A program made the position numbers and the translations under genes. DNA of 64,000 bases from Rhizobium sp. LC145 (lineage in GTDB: Bacteria > Pseudomonadota > Alphaproteobacteria > Rhizobiales > Rhizobiaceae), in the NCBI RefSeq assembly GCF_001005825.1, contig NZ_LBHV01000001.1, forward strand, positions 62,001 to 126,000, in the 5' to 3' direction. Each line of letters begins with the position of its first letter. Position 1 is the first letter of the stretch. Shown piece by piece: positions 44,784 through 52,854 of this stretch. The notes beneath the pieces are model-generated. The model worked only from the letters and a program-made list of their open reading frames with translations. It was not told the origin of the DNA and did no database searches.

Positions 44784-46067
44784 TCAGAAGCCGGTCGCGT
44801 GCGGCAGCCAGGTGGAGAGTGCCGGGATGAAGGTTATCGCCAGCAGGATGACCAGATAGGCCAGCAGGAACGGCGTCATCTCCCGCGTGATCTCGCTGAC
44901 CCTGATCTTCACCACGGATGATACCACGAAGAGGAGCGCGCCGACCGGCGGGGTGATGAGCCCGACCGTCAGGTTGAGGATGACGATCATCGCGAACTGG
45001 ATCGGATCGATTCCGAGCTGGAAGGAGATCGGGGCCAGGATTGGCACGAGAATCATCACGCCCGGCAGCGGGTCCATGAACATGCCGAAGATCAACAGCA
45101 GCAGGTTGACCGCCAGCAGGAAGGCGATCGGGCTCAAATTCCAGCCGATGATGACATCCGCCAGGAATTGCGGCACGCCCTCGATGATGAGCACCCAGGC
45201 GAAGGCGCGCGCGGATGCGAGGATCAGCAGGATGCCGACGGTGACCATGGCCGAGCGGAAGATGATCTCCGGCAGGTCCTTCACCTTCAGCGAGCGATAG
45301 ATGAACATGCCGCAGAAGAGCGCGTAGAAAACTGCGATGACCGAGGCTTCCGTGGGCGTGAACCAGCCCATGCGGATGCCGCCGACGACGATGACGATGA
45401 GCGCCATGGCGGGGACGGCGTAGAGCGTGTTCAAGACCATTTCCCGCGCCGTCGGGCGGATATCCATGGAGCGGTAGTCGCGCTTGCGGGAGATGTAGAA
45501 ATTCACCGCGCACATGGCGAGCGAGATGAGGAGGCCCGGCACGACGCCGGCGATGAAGAGCGAGCCGACCGATACGCGGCTGTCCTGCAGGGCGTAGATG
45601 ATCATGGTGATGGAGGGCGGGATGATCGGGTCCACCACCGCGACGGCGGCAGCGAGCGCCGAGGCATAGCGCTTCTCGTAGCCGCTCTTCTCCATCATGC
45701 GGATGGTCATGGCGCCGGGGCCCGCGGCTGCGGCGAGCGCCGAGCCGGAAATGCCGGCAAAGAGCGTGGTCGAGATGATGCTGGCATAGCCGAGGCCGCC
45801 GCGGGCGCGGCCGACGAACTGCGCGGCAAGCCGCAGCAGGTGATGCGTCAGCGCGCCGCCGGTCATCAGCTCGGCGGCGAGGATGAAGAAGGGCACGGCG
45901 AGCAGCGGAAAGCTGTCGACGCCGGTGAACATCTCCTTGATCACGACGATCTGCGGATAATTGCTGCCGAGGATGACGGCAAGCCAGGTGGAGATCGCCA
46001 GCGTGAAGGCGACCGGAACGCCGAGCGCCAAGAGAATGAAGAAGGAGACGAAGAGAATGATGATCAT
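44784..46067 (-). CDS. dctM: TRAP transporter large membrane subunit (DctM)
   Basis: A 427-residue inner-membrane protein with about 12 helices. It has the DctM-type GVPVAFTLAIS start, SGSALAAAAGPGAMTIRMMEKSGYEKRYASALAAAVAVVDPIIPPS block and the late LTVGLITPPVGALLFVVSSV. It carries the sodium-coupled transport path of the TRAP system. The ATG at 46067 gives the family length; a longer frame is less likely. It is the last gene of dctP-dctQ-dctM, ended by a strong terminator. Substrate not identifiable. Confidence 0.94.
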   Translation of the reverse strand: MIIILFVSFFILLALGVPVAFTLAISTWLAVILGSNYPQIVVIKEMFTGVDSFPLLAVPFFILAAELMTGGALTHHLLRLAAQFVGRARGGLGYASIISTTLFAGISGSALAAAAGPGAMTIRMMEKSGYEKRYASALAAAVAVVDPIIPPSITMIIYALQDSRVSVGSLFIAGVVPGLLISLAMCAVNFYISRKRDYRSMDIRPTAREMVLNTLYAVPAMALIVIVVGGIRMGWFTPTEASVIAVFYALFCGMFIYRSLKVKDLPEIIFRSAMVTVGILLILASARAFAWVLIIEGVPQFLADVIIGWNLSPIAFLLAVNLLLLIFGMFMDPLPGVMILVPILAPISFQLGIDPIQFAMIVILNLTVGLITPPVGALLFVVSSVVKIRVSEITREMTPFLLAYLVILLAITFIPALSTWLPHATGF

Positions 46068-46122
46068 GGACGAAAACTTCGAAAGGCGGCGACCGGCGCC
46101 GCGCTGCAATTTGCCGTGAAGC

Positions 46123-46632
46123 CTATGCGGCGACCGGCGGAGTGTCGCTGTCGCCCTGCAAGCCGCTCATGCCGCCTGCCAGATAGGTTCTGAGCACGAA
46201 GAGGAAATGGACGATCAGCAGCCCGAACCCGATCGGCATGGCGAGATAGATGTAGCCGAAGGGAATGCGCGTGGAGGGCGTCGTCTGGAACATGGTGCGC
46301 TCCACATAGGTCTTGCCGACCCAGATCATCATCACGAAGAAGGCGAGCATGATGGCGGCCACGACGAGGCGGAGCAGCCGGGCCTTCCTGTCGCCGAGGG
46401 CCGCCTGCAGATTGTCGATGGCGACGAGCCCGCCATGCCTCAGCGTGATGCCGGCGCCGATGAAGGTGAGCCAGATCATGAGATGGCGCGAGACCTCATC
46501 CGACCAGGTGATGGAGTGGTTGGTGAGATAACGCAGGATGACGTTGAGGAAGACGAGGATCGCCATCGCGCTCAGGATGGCGATGAGCGCCCATCGATTT
46601 GCCTCGACGAAAATGCGTTCGATCTTCTGCAT
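46123..46632 (-). CDS. dctQ: TRAP transporter small membrane subunit (DctQ)
   Basis: A 169-residue protein with four hydrophobic helices. It has the typical DctQ features: an N-terminal helix near residues 15-37, WSDEVSRHLMIWLTFIGAGITLRHGGLVAID and a GYIYLAMPIGFGLLIVHFLF final helix. It joins DctM to the periplasmic binding protein. It lies 55 bases before dctM and 83 bases after dctP, with a hairpin in the latter gap. Confidence 0.92.
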   Translation of the reverse strand: MQKIERIFVEANRWALIAILSAMAILVFLNVILRYLTNHSITWSDEVSRHLMIWLTFIGAGITLRHGGLVAIDNLQAALGDRKARLLRLVVAAIMLAFFVMMIWVGKTYVERTMFQTTPSTRIPFGYIYLAMPIGFGLLIVHFLFVLRTYLAGGMSGLQGDSDTPPVAA

Positions 46633-46671
46633 GTCAAATTCCCCCGAGCGCGGCAGCGCCGAAAACGGAAA

Positions 46672-46695
46672 GCACCCCGCAACGCTGCGGGGTGC
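46672..46695 (-). promoter_or_regulatory. Perfect hairpin between dctP and dctQ
   Basis: GCACCCCGCA and TGCGGGGTGC form a ten-base perfect stem around ACGC, in the dctP-dctQ gap. Without a U-run on the minus strand it is more likely an mRNA 3'-end protector or partial attenuator that sets dctP expression above dctQM than a full terminator. Confidence 0.75.
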
Positions 46696-46715
46696 CTGAA
46701 CCGCTCTAAATCGGA

Positions 46716-47708
46716 TTACTTGGTCGCGACGATCGAGTCGACCAGGTCCTTGCCGTAGGTTTCGTAATAGCCGTCATAGGCGGCCTGGATGGCCTTCTGG
46801 AACTCGGCCTTCTGAGCGTCGCTGAGCTCGTTCACCTGCATGCCGTTCTGCTTCGCGGTCGCGATGCCGTTCTTCTCCGACTGGTCCACGAAGGCGCGCA
46901 TGGCTTCCTTGCCCTTGGTGGCGCCATCGGTGAAGAGCTTCTTGTCCTCGTCCGAAAGGCTATCCCAGAAGGTCGGGGAAACGATCAGCATGGCCGGCGA
47001 ATAGACGTGACCGGAAACCGTGAGGTACTTCTGGACTTCCCAGAGCTTCGCCGAAACGATGACCGAAAGCGGGTTTTCCTGGCCGTCGATGGCGCCCTGC
47101 TGCAGGGCGGGGATGACTTCCGGCCAGGACATGGGCGTGGGTGCGGCGCCCGCCGTCTCGAAGGCGGCGATATGAACCGGGTTTTCCATGGTCCGGATCT
47201 TGAGGCCCGCGAGGTCTTCCGGCTTTTCGATCGGCTGGCGATTGTTGGTGATGTGGCGGAAGCCCTGCTCGCCCCAGGCAAGCGCGATCAACTGCCGATC
47301 CTGGAACTTCGCCAGGATTTCCTGGCCGACCGGGCCGTCGAGCACTGTGCGGGCATGGGTGAGATCGCGGAACAGGAAGGGGATGTCGGTGACGCCGATT
47401 TCCGGAACGAAGTTCGAAAGCGCGCCGGAGGAGACAACGACCGCCTGCACGCCGGTTCCGAGCTGCAGGCCTTCGATGACTTCACGCTCGCCGCCTTGGG
47501 CGGAGGAGGGGAAATGGGTGAACTTGAACCGGCCACCGCTGGTTTCCGTCACATATTTGTCCCAGGCATCGGCGGCCGCGCCATAGTGGGAATCGCGGGC
47601 AAGAGCGTAGGCGATCTTGACCTCGGTGGATTGGGCGAATGCGCCGCCCGTCCAGGCGGTTGCGGCGACGACACCTGCGATAGCCAGGCGACCGAAGAGC
47701 GAATTCAT
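46716..47708 (-). CDS. dctP: TRAP transporter periplasmic binding protein (DctP)
   Basis: A 330-residue exported protein with a signal peptide (1-25, ending AFA). The mature protein has the family landmarks ARDSHYGAAADAWDKYVTE, KPEDLAGLKIRTMENPVH (containing the carboxylate-binding arginine) and QQGAIDGQENPLSVI. It should bind a carboxylate. The start ATG follows GGGAGG about 11 bases upstream. It opens the operon transcribed toward dctQM; gene order P-Q-M is standard. The ligand, a C4-dicarboxylate, sugar acid or other acid, cannot be named. Confidence 0.93.
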   Translation of the reverse strand: MNSLFGRLAIAGVVAATAWTGGAFAQSTEVKIAYALARDSHYGAAADAWDKYVTETSGGRFKFTHFPSSAQGGEREVIEGLQLGTGVQAVVVSSGALSNFVPEIGVTDIPFLFRDLTHARTVLDGPVGQEILAKFQDRQLIALAWGEQGFRHITNNRQPIEKPEDLAGLKIRTMENPVHIAAFETAGAAPTPMSWPEVIPALQQGAIDGQENPLSVIVSAKLWEVQKYLTVSGHVYSPAMLIVSPTFWDSLSDEDKKLFTDGATKGKEAMRAFVDQSEKNGIATAKQNGMQVNELSDAQKAEFQKAIQAAYDGYYETYGKDLVDSIVATK

Positions 47709-47888
47709 AATATATGTACCTCCCTGAAGCGCAGACCTTGATCGGAATGCTTATTGAATTTCGGGTGCCTCTCCATCCGCGAAAATTCAAATCCGGTCAA
47801 GTTCCGGCAAGCTTATGATAAGAAGGTGCCGCTTTTTATTGGATTATGTCGCGGCCGAGCCCCGCTTTATGCGGATCATGAGGAAGAA

Positions 47889-48311
47889 ATGAGCGAGATC
47901 AAGATCAAGACGCGACCGGTCGGAGCCACGGCGACGCTGGGGCGCACGGGCCGCCCGCAGGTGACGACGGAGACCGGCGGTTCGCTGGAAATCGTCACCG
48001 GCGCGAGTGATCCGGGTTTCAACCCGCTCGACCTTCTCTATTCCTCGCTTGCGGGATGCCTGGTGCTGAGCGCCCGGATCGCGGCGAGCCGGCTCGGCAT
48101 CCTCAACCGCTTCGACGAGGCGCGGGCGCATGTGACGGGAGAAAAGGCGGGCGAGGAGCCCTCGCGCGTAGCGCGCTTCGCCGCTCATATGGAGATCAAG
48201 GGCGATTTCACCGAATTGGAAAAGCAGGAGATCGCCCACATGGCGGAGGATATCTGCACCGTCAGCAATACGCTGCGCGGATCGCCTGAGATCACGCTGC
48301 AGGTGGGCTGA
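47889..48311 (+). CDS. OsmC/Ohr family protein
   Basis: A 140-residue OsmC-like protein. The first catalytic cysteine is in YSSLAGCLVLSARIAA and the second in EDICTVSNTLRG, the arrangement of peroxide-reducing OsmC proteins. The N-terminal strand region carries GGSLEIVTGASDPGFNPLDLL. It starts at an ATG after AGGAAG, rejecting a 45-codon longer frame. It is convergent with the BON-domain gene ten bases away. Most likely role is organic hydroperoxide reduction. Confidence 0.9.
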   Translation: MSEIKIKTRPVGATATLGRTGRPQVTTETGGSLEIVTGASDPGFNPLDLLYSSLAGCLVLSARIAASRLGILNRFDEARAHVTGEKAGEEPSRVARFAAHMEIKGDFTELEKQEIAHMAEDICTVSNTLRGSPEITLQVG

Positions 48312-48320
48312 CGAGCGAGG

Positions 48321-48818
48321 TCAGTCCTCATCTGGAATATGGCTGTCGATGCCGGCAAGCCGCAGATTGTTGACGACGCGGCGGACACCGGCGATGCCCT
48401 GGATGTGCCGGCCGATCCTGCGGGAGGTCTCGGCCTCGTCCACCACGCCTTCGAGGGTTACGACGCCCTTTTCCACATGCACGTCGATGGAGGCCATGTC
48501 GATCACGCCGAGATTGTCGATCGCATCACTGACACGCTCCTCGAGGTCGTCGGACTCTTCGAGGCCTTCGGTGCCGGGAAAAATACTATCGGCCTGACGT
48601 TCCTCCAGCCCATCGAAATCGGCCTCGTCCACGCGATAGCCGCGGTTGCGCTCCCTGTCGAAATTGGCGGAAGGCTGGCCGTAAGGAGCATTGTCGACCG
48701 GGCGCTTGCCGGCGCCGGCGGCATCGTCATAGGGCCATCCCTCGTCGATGTTCCGGTCGTCGTAATCGCGAAAATCCTCTTCGCGGGAGATATCGTCAGC
48801 GTTTTTCTTGGCCGGCAT
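48321..48818 (-). CDS. BON-domain protein with long acidic N-terminal region
   Basis: A 165-residue protein. The first 85 residues are hydrophilic and rich in Asp/Glu/Arg (SREEDFRDYDDRNIDEGW), without a signal peptide. The C-terminal 75 residues form one BON domain (LEERVSDAIDNLGVIDMASIDVHVEKGVVTLEG, ETSRRIGRHIQGIAGVRRVVNNL). BON domains bind phospholipids in OsmY and relatives. It is upstream of a second BON gene on the same strand, 101 bases apart. A cytosolic or surface-attached role is unclear. Confidence 0.85.
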   Translation of the reverse strand: MPAKKNADDISREEDFRDYDDRNIDEGWPYDDAAGAGKRPVDNAPYGQPSANFDRERNRGYRVDEADFDGLEERQADSIFPGTEGLEESDDLEERVSDAIDNLGVIDMASIDVHVEKGVVTLEGVVDEAETSRRIGRHIQGIAGVRRVVNNLRLAGIDSHIPDED

Positions 48819-48919
48819 AACTGCCTCCTGTCATTTCCAATCCTGGGTCAGACGCAAGCGTCGAACTCGGACCGAACCCGGGGCCGGCGCACTCGCTCGC
48901 GCGCCGGCTTTCATCGAGA

Positions 48920-49183
48920 TCAATGGCTTGTCGCGGATGGATCGCCATCCTTCCTGCCTGTCAATTTCAGATGGCTTTCGACGTCATGCACTCCATCCAC
49001 GGCTTCCGCGCACAACACCGCCTTGCGGGCTGAAAACACGGTATCAACAGAACCTTCGAGTATGACCTTGGTTCCCTCGGCACGCGGGCGGATTTCGGAG
49101 GCGTCGACGTCGGGCAGGCTCGCCAGCCGCGCGGCGACGTCGTCCTCGAGCTGGGCCTCGGTCTTGTCTGTGGTCGCAGTCAT
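48920..49183 (-). CDS. Small BON-domain protein (87 aa)
   Basis: An 87-residue single BON domain: EAQLEDDVAARLASLPDVDASEIRPRAEG, then KVILEGSVDTVFSARKAVLCAEAVDGVHDVESHLKL. The ATG at 49183 is preceded by a strong AGGAGGAGC; a longer frame to 49255 is rejected. It lacks a signal peptide, which is unusual for BON proteins and shared by its neighbour. It lies between the first BON gene and the deformylase-like gene, all on the minus strand. Confidence 0.82.
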   Translation of the reverse strand: MTATTDKTEAQLEDDVAARLASLPDVDASEIRPRAEGTKVILEGSVDTVFSARKAVLCAEAVDGVHDVESHLKLTGRKDGDPSATSH

Positions 49184-49236
49184 GATCGTAGCTCCTCCTG
49201 GTCGAGACAGGAGAACGAGCGACGGCGCGTTTGGTT

Positions 49237-49728
49237 CTACCGGCTCTTTTCCCATTTGCGGACGAGCCGGTCGCGCTTGAGCCTGGAAAGCCGCTTCAGC
49301 CAGAATATCCCGTCGAGCTGATCGATCTCGTGCTGCATGCAGATGGCGTGAAAGCCTTCAAGCTCTTCCTCATGCCGTACTCCATCCATATCCTGATAGC
49401 GGAGGCGGACTTTTCGCGGGCGCTCGATCTCGTCGGTCGCTCCGGGCATGGAGACGCTGCCTTCGACATGCCGCATGGTTTCGCTCGAGACGGCGAGGAT
49501 TTCCGGGTTGACGTAGAAGAGCGGGCCTTGTTCGCGCGAGAGTTCGAGGACCACGAGCCGGACATGTTCGCCGACATGGGCGGCGGTGATGCCGACGCCG
49601 GGAGCTGCCCGCATGGTCTCCAAAAGATCGAAGGCGAGCGTGCGCAGCCGCTCGTCGAAGCTCCGCACCGGTTCACAGCGGACAGAGAGGCCGGGATCGG
49701 GATATCTGAGGATGGTCAAAAGGGCCAT
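49237..49728 (-). CDS. Peptide deformylase homologue with degenerate active site
   Basis: A 163-residue protein that aligns with peptide deformylase along its whole length, starting MALLTILRYPDPGLSVRCEPV. All three catalytic motifs are changed: GxGxAAxQ reads GVGITAAHVG (44-53), EGCLS reads EGSVS (89-93, Ser91 for the metal cysteine) and HExxH reads HEIDQ (133-137, Gln137 for the second histidine). Only one metal ligand is left, so ordinary deformylase activity is unlikely. The ATG at 49728 is the family-consistent start. A similar extra deformylase-like protein is recalled from rhizobia. Function unknown. Confidence 0.88.
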   Translation of the reverse strand: MALLTILRYPDPGLSVRCEPVRSFDERLRTLAFDLLETMRAAPGVGITAAHVGEHVRLVVLELSREQGPLFYVNPEILAVSSETMRHVEGSVSMPGATDEIERPRKVRLRYQDMDGVRHEEELEGFHAICMQHEIDQLDGIFWLKRLSRLKRDRLVRKWEKSR

Positions 49729-49947
49729 GAAAGCTTCCGTGGAAGGATGTCGTGCACTCAGATAAGGCCGAAATTTCCATTGCTCAACCTTCTCCGGGAG
49801 GCGGGGGTGGACCGGCGGAAGCAATTGGTCTAGCAGGGGAAGTGCTCGGGACGGGCAGAGTTCCCCGGCAAAGCGCTATCCGGTTGTTGACAATGAGCTT
49901 TCCGCCGCCATCCTCCTGGCGTCGGGCAAAGCAGGCGAGGGCGGCAG

Positions 49948-51366
49948 ATGAGCAATATCGGCGAAGACGACCGCGTCCGCGTCCATGCCGGGGAGGCCGG
50001 CGAGGACATCTATGCCGAGGACGGCTCGATCCGCAGCGATTTCCTCGCCATGGTCGGCGCGGCGATCGCCGATCGCGACGTTCTTTTTCTGCGCCAGCAC
50101 GTGGCCCGACTGCATGAATCGGAGCTCGGCGATCTGCTGGAGGCGATCCAGCCGGATCAGCGCCTCGCACTCGTCAGACTGCTCGGAGACGACTTCGACC
50201 TTACCGCGCTCACCGAGGTGGACGAGGCGATCCGCCTCGAAATCGTCGAGCAGATGCCGAACGCGCAGATCGCGGCCGCGATCGGCGATCTCGATTCGGA
50301 CGACGCCGTCTATATTCTGGAAGACCTCGATCACGAGGACCGGGAGGAGATCCTAGCGCAACTGCCCTTCACCGAACGGGTGCGGTTGCGCCGGGCGCTC
50401 GATTATCCTGAGCAATCCGCCGGCCGGCGCATGCGCTCGGAATTCGTCGCCGTGCCGCCGTTCTGGACTGTCGGCCAGACGATCGACTACACGCGCGAGG
50501 ACGCGGACCTGCCGGAAAGCTTCACGGAAATCTTCGTGATCGATCCGACCTTCAAGCTGCTCGGAGTGGTCGATCTCGACCGGATTCTCCGTACCAAGCG
50601 GCAGGTGCGCATCGAAAGCATCATGCGCGAGACGAACCATCCGATCCCGGCCGAAATGGACCAAGAAGAGGCAGCGCAACTCTTCGAGCAATACGACCTT
50701 CTCTCCGCGGCGGTGGTGGACGACAACGGCCGCCTGGTCGGCGTGCTCACCATCGACGACGTGGTGGACGTGATCCAGGAGGAGGCCGAAGAGGACATCA
50801 TGCGCCTCGGCGGCGTAGGCGACGAGGAGCTTTCCGACACGGTCACCGAAATCTCGCGCTCGCGCGTGCCGTGGCTGCTCATCAATCTGGTGACAGCCTT
50901 CATCTCCGCCTCGGTCATCTCGCTTTTCGAAGCGACGATCGAAGAGGTGGTGGCGCTTGCTATCCTGATGCCGATCGTCGCCGGCATGGGCGGCAATGCC
51001 GGCTCGCAGACGATGACAGTGACGGTGCGGGCGCTTGCGACCCGCAATCTCGACATCCACAACGCCTGGCGCGTGGCCCGCCGCGAGGCGGGCGTGGGGC
51101 TGATCAACGGGGTGGTGATCGGCTGCCTGGTCGGCCTGGTGGCCGGGTTCTGGTTCCAGGATGTGCATATCGGCGGGCTGATCGCGACGGCGATGCTCAT
51201 CAACATGTTCGCCGCCGCCATGGCCGGGATAATGATCCCGCTGCTTCTCGACCGCGCCGGTGCCGACCCCGCCGTCTCATCGGCGGTCTTCGTGACGGCG
51301 ATCACCGATACGACGGGTTTCTTCTCGTTCCTCGGGCTGGCGACCTGGTGGTTCCTTTCGACTTAG
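49948..51366 (+). CDS. mgtE: Magnesium transporter MgtE
   Basis: A 472-residue magnesium channel. The N domain (about 20-150) includes LGDLLEAIQPDQRLALVRLLGDDF, followed by two CBS domains (about 150-275, with DYTREDADLPESFTEIFV and VLTIDDVVDVIQEEAEEDI) and a C-terminal five-helix pore domain (about 300-472) with MPIVAGMGGNAGSQTMTVTVRALATRN. CBS domains sense cytosolic magnesium. It is divergent from the deformylase-like gene. No magnesium riboswitch is visible upstream. Confidence 0.97.
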   Translation: MSNIGEDDRVRVHAGEAGEDIYAEDGSIRSDFLAMVGAAIADRDVLFLRQHVARLHESELGDLLEAIQPDQRLALVRLLGDDFDLTALTEVDEAIRLEIVEQMPNAQIAAAIGDLDSDDAVYILEDLDHEDREEILAQLPFTERVRLRRALDYPEQSAGRRMRSEFVAVPPFWTVGQTIDYTREDADLPESFTEIFVIDPTFKLLGVVDLDRILRTKRQVRIESIMRETNHPIPAEMDQEEAAQLFEQYDLLSAAVVDDNGRLVGVLTIDDVVDVIQEEAEEDIMRLGGVGDEELSDTVTEISRSRVPWLLINLVTAFISASVISLFEATIEEVVALAILMPIVAGMGGNAGSQTMTVTVRALATRNLDIHNAWRVARREAGVGLINGVVIGCLVGLVAGFWFQDVHIGGLIATAMLINMFAAAMAGIMIPLLLDRAGADPAVSSAVFVTAITDTTGFFSFLGLATWWFLST

Positions 51367-51386
51367 AGCGGTCGGTAAGCCGCAAA

Positions 51387-51408
51387 TTGACTGTTACGTA
51401 AAAGTCAA
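51387..51408. promoter_or_regulatory. MerR-type palindromic operator
   Basis: TTGACT-GTTACGTAAA-AGTCAA is a near-perfect 22-base dyad, with core TTACGTAA, 31 bases upstream of the MerR gene. It also contains a TTGAC that may be the -35. It resembles sites of LiuR-like MerR regulators, so autoregulation is likely. Confidence 0.7.
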
Positions 51409-51438
51409 TTAATTTGGCGGTTTAAGCAGGGAACGATC

Positions 51439-51825
51439 GTGGACAAATATTACAGCATTACGGAACTGACGCGGGAATTTGGGGTATCGACCCGCACGCT
51501 GCGCTTCTACGAGGACGAAGGGCTGATCCATCCGGAGCGCCGCGGCCGGACGCGTCTTTTCCGTGCCGCTGATCGCCGGTTGATCCAGGAGATCCTGCGT
51601 GGCCGCCGTATCGGCTTCACGATCGCCGAGATCCGCGAGATCATCCAGGTCTACAAGGAGCCGCCGGGCGAAATGGGCCAACTCAAGCTCCTGATGAAGC
51701 GCGTCGACGAGAAGCGCGACGAACTTCGCCAGAAGCGCAAGGATATCGAGGATACCCTTGCCGAACTCGACCATGTCGAGGAAGCCTGCCTGACGCGGCT
51801 CGCCGAGATCGGCGTCGGCACCTGA
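51439..51825 (+). CDS. MerR family regulator (LiuR/acyl-CoA type)
   Basis: A 128-residue MerR protein. The winged helix-turn-helix is YYSITELTREFGVSTRTLRFYEDEGLIHPERRGRTRLF at residues 4-43, and a long helix (about 85-120, VDEKRDELRQKRKDIEDTLAEL) forms the dimer. It lacks the metal-binding cysteines of CueR/ZntR. It belongs by similarity to the group near LiuR, which controls branched-chain amino acid and fatty acid catabolism; the target genes are not in this window. The start is a GTG. Confidence 0.88.
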   Translation: MDKYYSITELTREFGVSTRTLRFYEDEGLIHPERRGRTRLFRAADRRLIQEILRGRRIGFTIAEIREIIQVYKEPPGEMGQLKLLMKRVDEKRDELRQKRKDIEDTLAELDHVEEACLTRLAEIGVGT

Positions 51826-51846
51826 CCTTCCGCTTATTCCCTTATC

Positions 51847-52833
51847 TTATCGGGCCTGGGTAGCGCATTCCTGGGCGATGGTCAGTACCCGCTCATCGGT
51901 GTTCGGATCGATCGTGCCCGTCTGGACAGGCTGCATGAGCGATTGCTCGATCAGCCGGTCTGCGGTGCAGCCGCAGAAACGCTGGCAGAGGCCGGCGTCG
52001 TTCGTCTGGCCGAGGCAGCCCGCCTCGCAGCTTCGCACGTAGCTCTGCCGTGGATCGGGCGCCGCCGCCGGGTGAACCATCGAAAAGAGATAAACGAGGG
52101 CGATCAGCACCGGCTGATGCACCAGATAGATGATGAGGCTGTGACGCCCGGCCTTCGAGAGCAGGTTCGATTGCGTCTGGAAGGCCGCAAGACGGGGCAG
52201 CCAGTTTCCCGATCGGGCGAAACGCGCCACGGCAATGCCGGCGAGCAGCGCCGCAACCCATGGAAAGAGCGGCACGTAATCGTTCGAGCGCGGCGGTGTT
52301 TCGGCAAATCCCAGCCAGCTCAGATATCGCGGATCGAGGGCGGCTGATTTCATCAGGCCCGGCATGTAGTTGTCGGCGACCATGGCCGCGACGATCAGCA
52401 CCACCGCCGCGGCGGTGACGGCCGGAGGAAGCCTCAGGAAGGCGAGGCCGACCAGGCTGGACACTGCGATATTGTGCAGGATGCCGAAATATATCCATTC
52501 GTCCGGCACGACGAAAAGCGTCGCGACGCTGATGGCGAGCGCCGCGCCCGCAACGATCGCAAAGCGCTTCCAGAAGGATTGCCAGCGGATTTGCGGAAAA
52601 TGCGCCAGCACGAGGCTGACGCCGGCCAGAAAGAGGAAGGAGCTGGCAATCGTCCGCGCATAGAGGCGCCAAAGCCCCTGGGTTGCCGTTCCGGGTTCCA
52701 GATAGCCGAAAAATTCCAGGTCCCAGGTGAAATGGTAGGAGGCCATGGCGACCAGCGCCAGGCCACGAAGCGTATCGATCAACCTGATGCGGGGAAGGGT
52801 GCCGGGCGTGTTGTGGCTCTCAGCAAGGGTCAC
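51847..52833 (-). CDS. DUF1624 (heparan-alpha-glucosaminide N-acetyltransferase-like) membrane protein with Cys-rich tail
   Basis: A 328-residue protein. Residues about 12-255 form a seven- to eight-helix membrane domain with the DUF1624 signature RIRLIDTLRGLALVAMASYHF near the N terminus, and HSLIIYLVHQPVLIALVYL near 230. The last 65 residues are soluble and carry seven cysteines (SCEAGC, LCQRFCGC, QECATQ), probably a disulfide-stabilised periplasmic tail. DUF1624 proteins are related to acyltransferases that work across membranes. The tail is unusual. Function unknown. Confidence 0.85.
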   Translation of the reverse strand: MTLAESHNTPGTLPRIRLIDTLRGLALVAMASYHFTWDLEFFGYLEPGTATQGLWRLYARTIASSFLFLAGVSLVLAHFPQIRWQSFWKRFAIVAGAALAISVATLFVVPDEWIYFGILHNIAVSSLVGLAFLRLPPAVTAAAVVLIVAAMVADNYMPGLMKSAALDPRYLSWLGFAETPPRSNDYVPLFPWVAALLAGIAVARFARSGNWLPRLAAFQTQSNLLSKAGRHSLIIYLVHQPVLIALVYLFSMVHPAAAPDPRQSYVRSCEAGCLGQTNDAGLCQRFCGCTADRLIEQSLMQPVQTGTIDPNTDERVLTIAQECATQAR

Positions 52834-52854
52834 GGAAGCTCTTCCTCATCTGGT

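Noticed and set aside
48883..48910. GCCGGCGC/GCGCCGGC hairpin followed by TTT between the two BON genes
   Set aside because: The T run is on the plus strand while both flanking genes are on the minus strand, and the nearest plus-strand gene ends 570 bases away; it is not assigned as a terminator.
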